Of a DNA stretch of 64,000 nt, positions 23,901 to 35,999 are shown piece by piece. Source of the stretch: Metopolophium dirhodum (lineage: Eukaryota; Arthropoda; Insecta; Hemiptera; Aphididae); NCBI RefSeq assembly GCF_019925205.1, contig NC_083566.1, positions 3,224,001 through 3,288,000 on the forward strand, given 5' to 3'. Position 1 is the stretch's first letter; each line of letters opens with the position of its first letter. The notes below the pieces were generated by a model. That model had not been told where the DNA came from. It made no database searches and saw only the letters and a list, made by a program, of their open reading frames with translations. The translations under genes and the position numbers were made by a program.

Positions 23901-26366
23901 CCCCGAAAGTCTTTACCGCGAGTGATGATTTTAGACTTTTAGATTTTGTAACTTTAATCCATCGTCCTACAGCGGCATTACATATGTACACCCGTGCCGT
24001 TTTTTTTAAGCTGCAGATATTTTTTTTTTTTTTTGAAAAAGCAGTAGGATATAAATATCAGATTTATCCAAATCAATAATTAGGATGCGTTATAACTTTA
24101 AACTACGAGTAAAGATATAATGATTATCATTATACAAAACCCGCACTCCCGAGGAATAACATTGAATCATACTGTGTATTTAGATTTTAGCGTTGGGGTC
24201 CGCATAACAAGTACGATTGGAGCGGGAAAAATTGACGAGAAGGGATCCCTTCTATAACACTCGAGTATAACTATACACTTGGAAGAATCCTTCAGAATGA
24301 TTGAGGAATAATTCTTGCGGTGACAAACGTCGAGATCAAATTTACTTTAAAACCTTGGCGGGTAACCGACTGAACAACGACGAAATGATCACCCCGTATA
24401 CAATATTATAATCATAATAAACAAAGCTAATATATTCATTAAACGCCGTTCCCGTGCGCGCCGCGCTCGGATTAAAATGATTAAGCGACCAGGGCTCGAC
24501 ATCGCGTACACAGCCGAATCGGCAAAATAACAATGAAATACACACCTAAAACATTGTAATATCCTACGCCGACCTGCGAATAATAATAAATATTATTGTG
24601 AGTTGGCCGTCTTCGGAGAGTCGCGCAGAGCCGCGTGCATGTCTTAAATGGTGTACAACATTTGAATTGTAAATCCGAATAATATTATAAGCGCGCGGTA
24701 TCAAAACATAAATAAATAATATTAAATTATTTTAACCATTTTACTGGTGAACCCGATTCGCACCAAAACTTGACATTTTTTTGTCTTTGTGCCGGCGAGA
24801 TAATCTAGGATTTGCTTTGTACCCACAAAAATGTTATTTATTAAATTGTTTCACATCATACACTTTTGTCACCACTCGCGGCACTTTGATTTACAGTCGA
24901 ATAATATATATGTTTTCGTGCAATCATTTTTGTCTTATTTTTTTGATTCCGAACGAAACGACGAATATATCGATTTTACTGCAATGGTGTGTGCAGTCTT
25001 CTTATTTTAACTTACACGACAAGTACTCGAAATAATGCTTTAAATTTTCAACCTCTTTTCACTCTCCTGGTGGGAAAATGAATCTAGTTGGTATTTTTAA
25101 CAGGTATAATTAATATAAATCAATTGAAAACAATACAAATGTTTTTGGAAAAATTAATTCAACCTAGTGTTTTACTCAGTGCGGGCGCAACCCCACACGG
25201 TAAAAACTTATAGAAAAATAAATTACTTAAATATCAATAATATAAATAATATAAAATATAATTGTAGTAATATAGGCTGACAGACGGTCTTTCCTCGGAA
25301 TCGTTTTTCGTATACCATGTTTGTATATCATTGAATTCGAATTTAATACATATATTAAAGTGACCCACACGACATCTAATGTACAGCGCAGCAGTACCCA
25401 CTTGTTCACAATTTTTTTTTAATTTGACGTCGATATTCAAAATGTTTTTTATTATTACAATAATTAAGTACACACCTCCTCCTTAACTACTCAATTTGTA
25501 ACAATATCCATGTGTATGTATAGTTTAATTGCAACTAGTTCTTAAAACGTAATGATGATGGCTTGAACATTACTGTTTTAGGTTTATTTTAATACAATCA
25601 CAACCGACGCTTAACCTCACACATTCCCATAAAATAAAAGTGAATATTAAACCCGATTCAAAGACGTGCCAGTGACAAGTTGAACAAAACTATATTTTGA
25701 CAAACCCAAATTGTTAAAATCGTAATTCCTACTTGATTTTATTTGGGCGTGATTTGGATCAACACATTTAATGTAAAATATAAATCACACGACAGTCAAT
25801 GGACACTCATTTAGTTAGAAGTTAAGCGGTAAAAAAAATATTTCTTATGTTTAAATAACCGAATCGATTCATTGGGAGAAAAGAAGAATATTGATTTTCT
25901 TCGGCCGTTATTGTATTACAGTACCTATGTGTTATTTTAGTAATATAAAATGTTTAATAAAACCATAAACAAAAAAAAATATGACCATTGTTACAATACC
26001 TAATTTAAAAATGGTGTCACGTGTTTCAAACTCCATTTTTGTTACTTACGTATAAACTGTTTCACCAAAAAAAAAAATTCTCATAAACTTTTATATTTTA
26101 GTATTTTACGCAGATGTGAGTTTGATGAATACGAGTGCGGAGCAAGGGTGATTTCTTTCGGTTTTTTCTTCATAAACTATTATTAAACTCTGTTTGGTCA
26201 TTCGAATATTGTAATTGAAACATTATAAATATTTAAATACCATTTCAACAGTAATCGTATTCGTTTTATTCGATTGTTGTTACCCCAATCAACTGTTGTC
26301 TGTTAGAATACATTTAAATTATATTACAATTATTATATCGTATACTACAATAAAACGTTTTTTCAG
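23901..26366. other. AT-rich intronic stretch upstream of exon
   Basis: No gene or element was recognised. The last part (about 26350-26366) is the pyrimidine-rich tract and acceptor, CGTTTTTTCAG, of the exon that follows. If the PTB gene is transcribed across here, this is intron. Confidence 0.5.
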
Positions 26367-26438
26367 GTGCAGATTGAAAAAGAAGTCTCGCTATTAATTA
26401 CTGTGTCCGGTATCAAAGTATGCAGTCCAGATGGCAAG
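26367..26438 (+). CDS. PTB-domain adaptor (SH2D5-like), internal exon A
   Basis: The exon has 72 bases, 24 codons, with both ends in phase 0. It is preceded by acceptor TTTTTTCAG and followed by donor AAG|GTAATT. The peptide includes LLITVSGIKVCSPDGK. This is the PTB/PID segment before the domain centre, where family members carry a hydrophobic strand and a G-hydrophobic-K-V strand. It runs directly into exon B (44267-44413), and the junction KVCSPDGK|EVLMAHGLRR matches the order of the same blocks in the PTB domain of vertebrate SH2D5 as I remember it (a KIYSGEGEVLLMAHALRR-like stretch). PTB domains bind NPxY-type peptides and work in cytoplasmic adaptors. The preceding exon, which should start the domain, was not found upstream in the window. 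Alternative: another PTB family; an SH2 domain has not been seen. The exon itself is close to certain. Confidence 0.85.
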
Positions 26439-27981
26439 GTAATTAAAATATTATACTGTACAGTGACTGGTGTGAGCCCTTCCCTCCAAATATTCATACC
26501 GAATACTCATTGAACAAGTCACTGAAAACAGTTTTCCCTGTTTATGGCAATTCACAATTTATAACGTATGTGTAAATAATTTACGACTGACATGTTTTAT
26601 TGTTATCACTTATCATGTTACTATTCTTATAAAAACAAAATATGATTTGTCGTTCCAATGTCATATATATATATCTATTATATTCTAATATAATATTATA
26701 TCCAGTTATACGTTATACCTCACAGCAACACAGCCAGGCACTTAATTATGACCTCCCGACCACGGTAATAAAAGAATGTGGGAAGTTCTTCACATGGTTT
26801 AATAAAGACCAAATATGATGGATATAAACCACCCCCTACAAAAAAAAAAAATTGGTTTTATTTCGTCTATGTTGTGCACACGTTAATATAAAAAAATATG
26901 ATAGTATAAAGCCATATTTTTTTTTATCTTACTTTAAATTGATGCTGTTCAAATGAGAGTTAACAAAAGTTATATGTTCAAAACTAAATACAAACTACAC
27001 TTTTATTGCGATATTTTTCTGTTCAAGAAATAAAAAAACTCAGTCTAAAAACTTTACTTGTCAATAAAAAAAAAAATACCACTACAAACAATGTTATTAA
27101 ACATTTGTTCCAGAAATAAAATAATATCGAAACGACATGCGTGTCATGCCTAACCACATATAGGCACTTCAAGTCAAGTACCTATTATACTTGTATGTGA
27201 ATAATTACAATACATTATAAGGATCGTGATTCATAGAACGATATGGTATGGTATGAACCAATAAATAAAAATTCGAACGGATGAATCCTGTCATATGATG
27301 GGGGGTGGGGGAATCTTTGAATTATTACTACGTTAATAAAGACAATCTTTAATTCATATTAACATGCATTGCACCTACGTCTAATGTAGTGGGCTTAAAT
27401 GTAATTTAAAACCTAATTCAATTAAATAATATTTTGTTCTATAGGCAGACTGCCCGTAGGTACTCTATGGTATATACGACCTTTCAATGATCAAAACTTT
27501 ATTTCGAAGTGACAGGTTGTTGGTATTATATTATTATAAATTGTCGTTATGAATTTCCGGCCAATAATATTGACTCGTGATAAACCGCTTATACTATGCA
27601 TTTTTAATCCCGAGTTGGAGTTGATTCGATTTCTATCGAATTATATAATTATAAGGCGCATAAGCCTAATGTGAGTTAAAATAGGGTGTTTATGTAGTTA
27701 TGTACCCAACTCCCGAGAATCACTATTATAACGATTGCAAATATAGTACGTTTCCAATATTATGACGTCAAAATAGTTTGAGACCCCCATGGATACTCGG
27801 GCTTTCTTTCTGAAGGTTTGAGTAAGTTTATTCATCGGTATCCGTGGATCTTACGCCGTTTCAATAATAATATATATACGAAATGTCAAATAAGTAGTGA
27901 CGCGTCTAGTTATGCCTGTATCCATCTGTTTACTATTATATCGCATCAATCGACAAAAACGGTAACTATATACTATTAAAA
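26439..27981. other. Intron, AT-rich
   Basis: This is the first part of the 17.8-kb intron between the two PTB exons. Nothing further was recognised apart from short AT microsatellites. Confidence 0.6.
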
Positions 27982-28422
27982 ACCTTCTTACTCACAAAAA
28001 AGTACATAAGATAAAAAAGCTATGCAATAGCTCAATAATAACAGTAATAATAAAAATCATCGCGAAATGTAGATAATGCATTTTTCTAGAACCGCTGAAA
28101 ACCTACAAGTCGGCTTATTTTAAGAATAAGAATATTAATCTAGTGCTATAGGGATCCCGGAGAAGTAACATCGGAAACGGTTTCGGAGTTTCCCTGTAAC
28201 ACCTTCTTACTCACAAAAAAGTATATACAAGATAAAAAGCTATGCGATAGCTCAATAATAACAGTAATAATAAAAATCATCGCGAAATGCAGATAATGCA
28301 TTTTCCTAGAACCGCTGAAAACCTACAAGTCGGCTTGTTTTAAGAATAAGAATATTAATCTAGTGCTATTGGGGGGATCCCGGAGAAGTAACATCGGAAA
28401 CGGTTCAGGAGTTTCCCTGTAA
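27982..28422. repeat. 219-bp tandem duplication
   Basis: ACCTTCTTACTCACAAAAAA begins at 27982 and again at 28201, and each unit ends GAGTTTCCCTGTAACACC-like. The two units differ at only a few positions (for example TAGGGATCC against TTGGGGGGATCC). The high identity suggests a recent duplication. It abuts a GC-rich island. No coding content. Confidence 0.93.
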
Positions 28423-28429
28423 CACCGGG

Positions 28430-29520
28430 ACAATTTTTACGTTCGCGTGCGACTGTATTCACATCGGTGGTCGCGTATGACAAAAAAAAAAAAGCTCAAG
28501 GAATATACGGACAACAATATTCTGTTTGAAACCCGCAGCAATTTGTTCGATTCCGTCGTCGACGCAATAAATTTAATCCCAAGCACCCTCGATATGTGTG
28601 TATACACATACACACACTGCTATTATATCGCGGGGTATGACTACCGCGCGGGTATTCACTATAAATACATACGCACATATATTATGTACACGGTGACTGT
28701 GAACGAGACAGCCGGGAGAGGGGAGGGGACCGACTATACGGCGGGTGGAATGAATGGAGTGGGGAGAGAGGTTGTGGTGGTGGCGGTGGCGGTTGTTGGA
28801 CGTTCAACCATATAATCCGTGCCAAAAACCCTCTTCGCCCACTGCTATTACGCCGCTTTTTCCTTACTATTTTGGCCGAGGGTAGGATATTTCTCCGAAC
28901 AGGCTCGCCCCACCACGCGCCGCCGACGACTCTACGGGGCGGGCGCAAAACTTTGGCGTCTCTTGACGCCGCTAATTTGATTTTCACGCTCAGACCGTTA
29001 AGGAAACTGCCAAAGTGTTACAACACTGCTCACGCAGTGATATCTCCGCGATACCGTTCTATATATATATATATATATAATATTATTGTATATATATTAC
29101 CATCACCATCGCCGCGAACACGCAAAGTTTTTGATGTTTGGGGTGGTGGGGTGGTTGTCGCGGTTGTTCGTAAGAAAAAATGCATTTCAACGGTCATTAA
29201 AGTTTGAATCGGCCACTTTGGCGAATAAAATAAATCCGTCCCGCCGAAACAGATAAGAAACAACCGTCCGGGGGATAATCGATCAAACATATGCGGTCAC
29301 CGCCGACCCCGCAAACCACTGACGGAAGTGGCGGTGGCCGTCGTGGTATATTATTATATATTATTTATAATGGTCTCTCGGGAACATCGTCGTCGTCATC
29401 TTGGTCGTCGTCGTTGTCGTTGTCGCCGTCGGCCAATGACCGTCGAAACGCAACGCGTTGCGCACGAGGCGGGCGATCGGCGAAAAACTTTTCTCTCGTA
29501 AAAAATCGGTCGTCCGTTTG
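28430..29520. other. GC-rich, CpG-dense island inside the intron
   Basis: Raised CG content with GGTGGTGGCGGTGGCGG-type and TCGTCGTCG-type runs, and an AT microsatellite at about 29058-29080. Overlapping frames on both strands (for example 28682-28987 -, proline-rich; 29291-29590 +, serine-rich) are explained by composition. It may be an enhancer or an alternative promoter of the PTB gene. Confidence 0.4.
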
Positions 29521-32500
29521 CCTCGAGACGTTTTGTGTCTCTGTTTTATTGATTATTTTTTTTTCGAATAATGGTCAAAGTATAAAATAATTTTTCCTGT
29601 TATTGTTAATTTATATAGACGCGCGTATGACGCAGTCTATAGTGATAAAAACATACTGCATGGCGCCTGAAGCCTCTCGTTTTGGCTTTTGGTAACCCTT
29701 GCCTATCGCGCGATACATTTTCGACGACTTTATCGTTTATTCGAATCGCCGTATACTTACATTATAATGTGTGAATAATCGAAAGAAAAACCCATCAATA
29801 CACGCAAATTTGATTTTCCGCCATATCGTTTTATCCACAGTCTACAATGTGTGGCATTTAACCACAAGCATTCATAATTTCAGCGAAGAGAGAACAACTA
29901 TTGATTAATGCACAAGCCGCAATCACCGAAAACCCTACATTCAGTCGAATTCAATGTATAATTTATATGTAAACGACGTACGCGTATCGGTAAAATATAT
30001 AACAATTATTTAACAATTATAAAAACATGATACGAATTCATATCTAATAGTTATTTGATTTTCATTTAAACATGACGTAATGTATTTTAATAACACAACG
30101 ATCAGAGTTTAATTATTATCCGACAACAATATATAACCATTTATTGTTATTTAATTAGATTTTTTATATAATTCCCGGGTAGGTGTCTTCGGATGATAAA
30201 AATATAAAATCATCGAAGCCTAATAGTAATGAACACTGCATCGCGTTATGAGTTTAAAAATAATCTTTCAGTTCAAAATTTATATTTTTATATCACTACA
30301 ACAAAATATAATCCGTTGCATATTATAGAATATAATTTGAATTTTATATGAACAACTGACCATTAATATCTTCAAAAATACAATTTATCGAATTCAATTG
30401 TCCTTGATAGCAACTCCTGTGGAAAACAATTCCATTAAATTCGCAGATGTGCCAGATTGTTTCCATTGTGGAATTTTTTATTCGTATTTTCATAATTTTC
30501 AGATGTATATCATTTAAAATAATCGTTAAAGATTTATCTTACTTGGACTAGACAGAAGATTGCATACTTAAAATTAATTCAATTTATTATATCTCGTGGT
30601 TTAGTACAATTTTATACCCAATGATAAATACCCGTCGGTTTATAGTCTTATACCATTTGCATCTTAGTTATAAAACAAAAAAAAGTAAAATTAAATAACT
30701 CATTAAAATAACACTAAAGTCACATTGTTTATTGATACTGTATTAAACTTAAGTCTTTCAATAATAATTACAAATTTACATCTTTGGAAACTGTTCTCAA
30801 ACGAGCTTAATTTAATGAATAGTTTTAATTAAAAAAAAAACTATGCAGATGTTCAAAAAGTAAGAAATAAAAAACTTATTAGAATATCAAATACCAAATA
30901 TTGTTATTTTTCTAAAAAAAATTCCATTTGCATTTTCCATCTGTAATCTGTATGAATATATCTTTTCATTTTTGTCGCCTTAGTATTAAGAATACTCTTT
31001 GTTCTTCTGCTTTAGTCATCAATCTGCAGCCTTAGCTTTAGCTTTGCGCTCTCAATGGTCAGATTTCTAGTACGAATAGCATCCTCGGGCTTTGATAATA
31101 TTTCTTAAATTCCACATATACTAACTAGTTTTCTTTTGTCCATGCTTTCGTGATCAACTTTGTCAGGCCTTCGCGTCTAATTAAGTAGTCAATCCTTAGA
31201 TTTTTTTCTCTTTTTAAAATGTCAAAACTATTTTACCTCGAAAACTGTGTTGAATACTACCAGGTCCGAATTATCTTTAGATTATTCTATTCACATTTGA
31301 TGCTTCTATTCCCTTTCAGTTTGGCTTCATACATTTTCACTGCAGTACAGTTTGTTTGTCACTTCAAAGTATGTTTTTAGTAAATCTTTCCTTCGTCTAT
31401 TTATCAAACTGTTTTACATTTTTAATCTTTGGATCCCATGAGGCCATGATATGGTTTTTAATTTTTGTTTACATGTTCTTGTGTTCACTCACTATCATAG
31501 TCGTAGGTGTGCATATTTAATAGACAGGCGTATTACAGTTTTAAATATTTTACAGTGTACCTGTCATGGTCTATACGTAAAGTTTGGTATAGTGACCTTT
31601 AAACAAATGTGATTTGTATATTTTACAAAATAGATAAGATTATTTTATAAATATTATCATGGTTTTAGTGAAGTATAATATCACAATCCCCGGCGAGGTA
31701 TACCGCCGAGGAGAAATACCATATTTCACAAAATGTTATACTTTTAAATTTTAACCAGCAAACCCAAAGTAAGTTATAAAATTGATTATTTTTAGATTAA
31801 TAAATCATCGTACATAATATGAAAGAATCTCACACACCTATATTATAACGAATAACGATACATTTTACAAACTATAGTGTATAAAAATTTCGTACTTAGA
31901 TCATAGTGATTTAAATACATCTTAATTTTTAAATGGATGTTAAATTGTTTAAATTATTTATTATTTATTTATTTTTAAAGTATTCATTAAATTATTTATC
32001 ATTTATAAGTCATCGTAAAATTAATATACGTCCATAAACATATAGTATTTTAAAGTGTGTTAGTTTGAGTCTAACGAGTCTAAGATCAATATTTTACAGA
32101 AAATACAACTTTCATTTCGGTATCCATTGTTTGGATAAAAATCGACGACAAAAACTGTTTAAGCAGAACAAAAGTCAATTAAAATACGCAGACATACAAA
32201 ACGTCGAAGATGTGGGTCCGCAGGTCTTTAATATAGTACGAGCGGCAAAAAGTAAAAAACAAAACTTTCGACGAACAGTATAAATATCAATAATCGGCTG
32301 TGAGCAGTTAGTATGTTCTCGTGACGCCCCGACTAGTAAAACTTTTCCTTGATAATGCAAACGGAAAATCATTATTTAATTGACTTAGGTTTAATTTTAT
32401 AAAATATATTTTACGACTTATATCAGAATAAACAAACAGATGCTGTGTATTAAATATGAAATTACCCGCTTTAAAAGTTTGAAGAGGTAATTTGCGTCCC

Positions 32501-34755
32501 TTGTTTTTCTTAAAGTATTGAAAAACTGCAGATAAGCGTTGACGAAATTAAGTAACTTAAAGCAACTCTAGTTTTTCGAACTTTATCATTTAATATAGCT
32601 TTCAAATTTTATACCACAACACACATTTAATATGGTGCTAACACTGGCCCCAATTGATTTCTGTAACAGCAAATGTTTAATATTACCTACTCAATAAAAT
32701 ATTAACTATGATTATTGAGTAATAATATATTTAAAAAAAAATTAAAAAACTGAGTAAAACTCTATTATATTTAAAATTAACCATGTATTTAAATTTATAT
32801 TTTAGTCTTTGATGTCTAATAATAATTAGTGTATAATGTAGTTATAATATTATATTATAGTTACACGTGGATCATCTAATTCGTTGTAAAATAAATTCCA
32901 TAAATTCCGTATTGTACAATAAATTGTAATTTTTAGAGTATCAGTGTGGATCGACAATAGCCAAGCATAAGTCAAAAAATATCCAATATGGTCTCGTTTG
33001 TCGAACTCTGGTTGCTATACAAGGCATAGATTTATGGGGTTCACTTGCGGAAGTAATTATTATTTTCCTATTGTTGTGGTCTGCGCTCCCCAGAGGATCT
33101 CTTGTTTGGCATTTCGATTAAGTCCGAAACTTAAGCCTTGGGACCAAGCCGGTAGGTCCAGTTAATGAAATCCCTAGCAAACAATGGTCATGAATAGAAT
33201 ATGAAAAAATTAAATGAAACAAAAAAATAAAATAAAATAAAAAAAATTCGATTGAAAGCAAAAAGAAAAATAACCAAACAAAAGATCCGTGGGTACCTAA
33301 ATAAAAAAATATTAAAATGAAAAACCCTCTCAAGTTATATACTGACAACGATATTAAGGTATATACAGAAAATAATCAGTATCACGTGTAACGTGTATAG
33401 ATACTAAATAGTAACACATATATACACTTCATCTAGATATGGACGATCTACATAATTACATCCTCAACAATTCTCCAATGAAGTTTGTTGTGCAGATCAT
33501 TCAACAACGATAAAATTGTAACCAACAATAGTGTGTATTCTGATATGGGATTTCTTATCATTCAATATTGCATAACCAATGAACTACGACATCTATACGT
33601 TGGCTATAAATAATAATAATATTTAAGTATTTTTTTTTAAATTTTTTTTTTTTATTGATCCCTAAGCCCGGCATCTATGGTCATTAGCTGTTAGTAGAGT
33701 TGTATTGTGGTAGTGCAATGGTAGAAAAGTAGTGCAAAAGCACCATGGTAGGGTTTGGAACGATGAGTTTTTTTACACGTGACCGTTTGTGATGTTTGGC
33801 AGAATTTTTAAGTGGGCACCCGTAGGTATCTGCCATGCCCGGGTGGAGGAAGTCGGCTTTTTATTTAAATTTACATATGAATGCGAGTACGTAGGTAACT
33901 ATTAGAAACGAAATACAGCAGTGTCCGCCTCTCCGGATAACGTCAGAAATCTGACATCTATCTAATACCCACACGTCCCACACTTATTTCCTACGACCGA
34001 TCGTATTATCTTTTCGGTGCATTAAACTTGCTTTGGGTAAACCAGGAAAAAAATACAACTATTTTAAGCTATCGTAACGATGTGGCACGGCGATTAAAAT
34101 CGATGCCTGCAGTAACATAATTTCAAATATTTACTTATACATAATATAATGTGTGTATTTTATTTGGTGACATACATATTGTTATCTTCATTAAAAATCC
34201 ATCAATGTGGATAAACGTTATCATTTAGACCGAATATAGCTCTATAGTTTTTTTAAGAAAGCATATTTTTATTTTGTATACATAATGAAAGATTACGATG
34301 ATCTATCATCGTTATTTTTGATTCCATAAATAGCTGCTATAGGCATACTATACATTTCATAGGACTTATATTAAGTTATACTATTGAAACTATTTTTTTT
34401 TGTATTTTACAACTTTATCTAACTATATTGGTAGAGTTCAATAATATACTGTCACATTATATTATATTCGACTTACTATAAACAGTAGTTGGTACGTAAC
34501 GTATTATACATTTCAATTATTATAGAAACAATTGACACGTGGTCTTATATACAGATTATGAATACCGTTTATTAAAAAGTACCTACCGGAACACCGGGGA
34601 GGATAAATCGCTCGAAAGGGGCTGCGACGAGGTGAGATCATAATAGTATTCTTTTTTTCCGTAGAGGCTCACTAGATGATGTATATAATATACCACATAT
34701 ATTATGATACAGGGACGATGATGAAATACTTTTTTGCCAGGTTGATTAATGAGCG
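29521..34755. other. Intron, AT-rich, with weak relics
   Basis: No gene is supported. At 30940-31470 the - strand gives short peptide-like pieces broken by many stops, possibly a dead transposon. At 33080-33165 there is a less AT-rich block of unknown origin. A 72-codon open frame at 32065-32283 + looks a little more coding-like than most (charged, low in simple repeats) but matches nothing I know and has no convincing splice sites. Confidence 0.45.
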
Positions 34756-34759
34756 TGTT

Positions 34760-35340
34760 TAAGATGTATAATGTGAGGGAGAGGGGGACTCAGCATTGAA
34801 CATGCATCAAAATTCGAACACTGACAGTAGCGACGGGGGCGGTGGTCGGGATTAGAGAGGCAAGTGGAAGTCGGAACTAACACGGAAAGCAGAGGTAAAG
34901 GGCAAGGCGAAAAACAAGATGGCGGGTGTGACGCCAAGGTCTATACCTGGGTATACCTGCCTATAGCTTTTTTCACCGCGTCCCGCCTCATCCGGTCCGA
35001 CACTGGCGTTCGCCTTTCAGCGTGTGCCTCTGTAGAAACCCGCGTGGCGGCGACTAGCTATCGTTAATTAATCAACCCGTCAAAGGCCTGTATATACGGA
35101 TACCGACTATCAATCAAACGGCTTTTGACGCTTCCCGCCTGCGCGACGCTTTGCTGCATCAGTTCCCGGCGGCCACGGGCCCTCACCCTCCCCCCCTACC
35201 GTTCTACCCTCGAGCGTACCGACACATTCCATCCCTTAGTCACCTGCGCCACCACCCTCGCACGCGTGTGGTCTCATCGACACACACACACACACACACA
35301 CATACACTCGAGATGAACTGTTCGCCGAGATAAGCGTCAC
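34760..35340. other. GC-richer patch with (CA)11
   Basis: The stretch is rich in CCTCCC, CGCC and GGGAGAG words and ends with a (CA)11 microsatellite at 35281-35302. Small frames here have no domain. Candidate regulatory island within the intron. Confidence 0.35.
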
Positions 35341-35699
35341 CCTCCCTATAACTGTATAATGTTTATAATAATATGTATAGTGCGTGATAGACGTCAAATT
35401 GAATATGAGAGACTTGTTGTAGCAGTAGCACTATATAGACATGCATTATCGTTAACCGTCAACGCGTTCATCTAACGCATGCAAATTATTTGGGCGGTAT
35501 ATCCTTTTCAGCCGAAAAGAACCTTTCATCTACTGATCAGTAAAATTGCTTTGTTCGTATAATGGGCGGTGTAGCCATGTATAAGCATAAGCTTCTAATC
35601 ATTTATTGTGATTTTTTATCATGAACGTATAGTTGAACTATATGTATAATCGGTAATACTGATCATTGAAAAAAATTTTACAATCACATCATTGGATTC

Positions 35700-35987
35700 G
35701 ATACCGTGATTTTTTGTTTTTGTCCAACACACGCGCGACATAGGATTTTAGACATGTCCTTTGCCAAACATAGTAATTGATTTAATGAAGCAATAAGAAT
35801 TGTAAAAAACTAATTTGATATTTAATATCAAAACTGTAGTGAAATCGATTTCCAGTAGACACAACACAAATTCGAATCTGTTAATTCTTATCGCTTCATT
35901 GGATCAATTAGAACATGTTTGGCAAAGAACACGTCTAAAATCCTATATCGTGCATGTGTTAGAGAAAGACAGAAAATCACCGGATAC
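35700..35987. mobile_element. Foldback MITE with ~100-bp arms
   Basis: The element at 35705-35982 (278 bp) is nearly all inverted repeat. The left arm contains ACATAGGATTTTAGACATGT then TTTGCCAAACAT; the right arm reverse-complements to ATATAGGATTTTAGACGTGT then TTTGCCAAACAT. GATAC flanks both ends (35700-35704 and 35983-35987). The tips are CGTGATTTT and CGGTGATTTT. The superfamily is unclear because a 5-bp duplication and these tips fit no class neatly. The 87-codon frame at 35815-36078 is derived from it. Confidence 0.8.
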
Positions 35988-35999
35988 CGGGTGGCATTC

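Noticed and set aside
28682..29590. Proline-rich and serine-rich frames on both strands
   Set aside because: Explained by CCG/CCT and TCG/TCA runs in a GC-rich island; the frames overlap each other on opposite strands.
30940..31470. Possible decayed transposase on the - strand
   Set aside because: Stops occur in every frame within a few codons and no family motif could be read.
32065..32283. 72-codon + strand frame with protein-like composition
   Set aside because: No recognised motif and no convincing acceptor and donor pair; kept only as a note in the intron entry.
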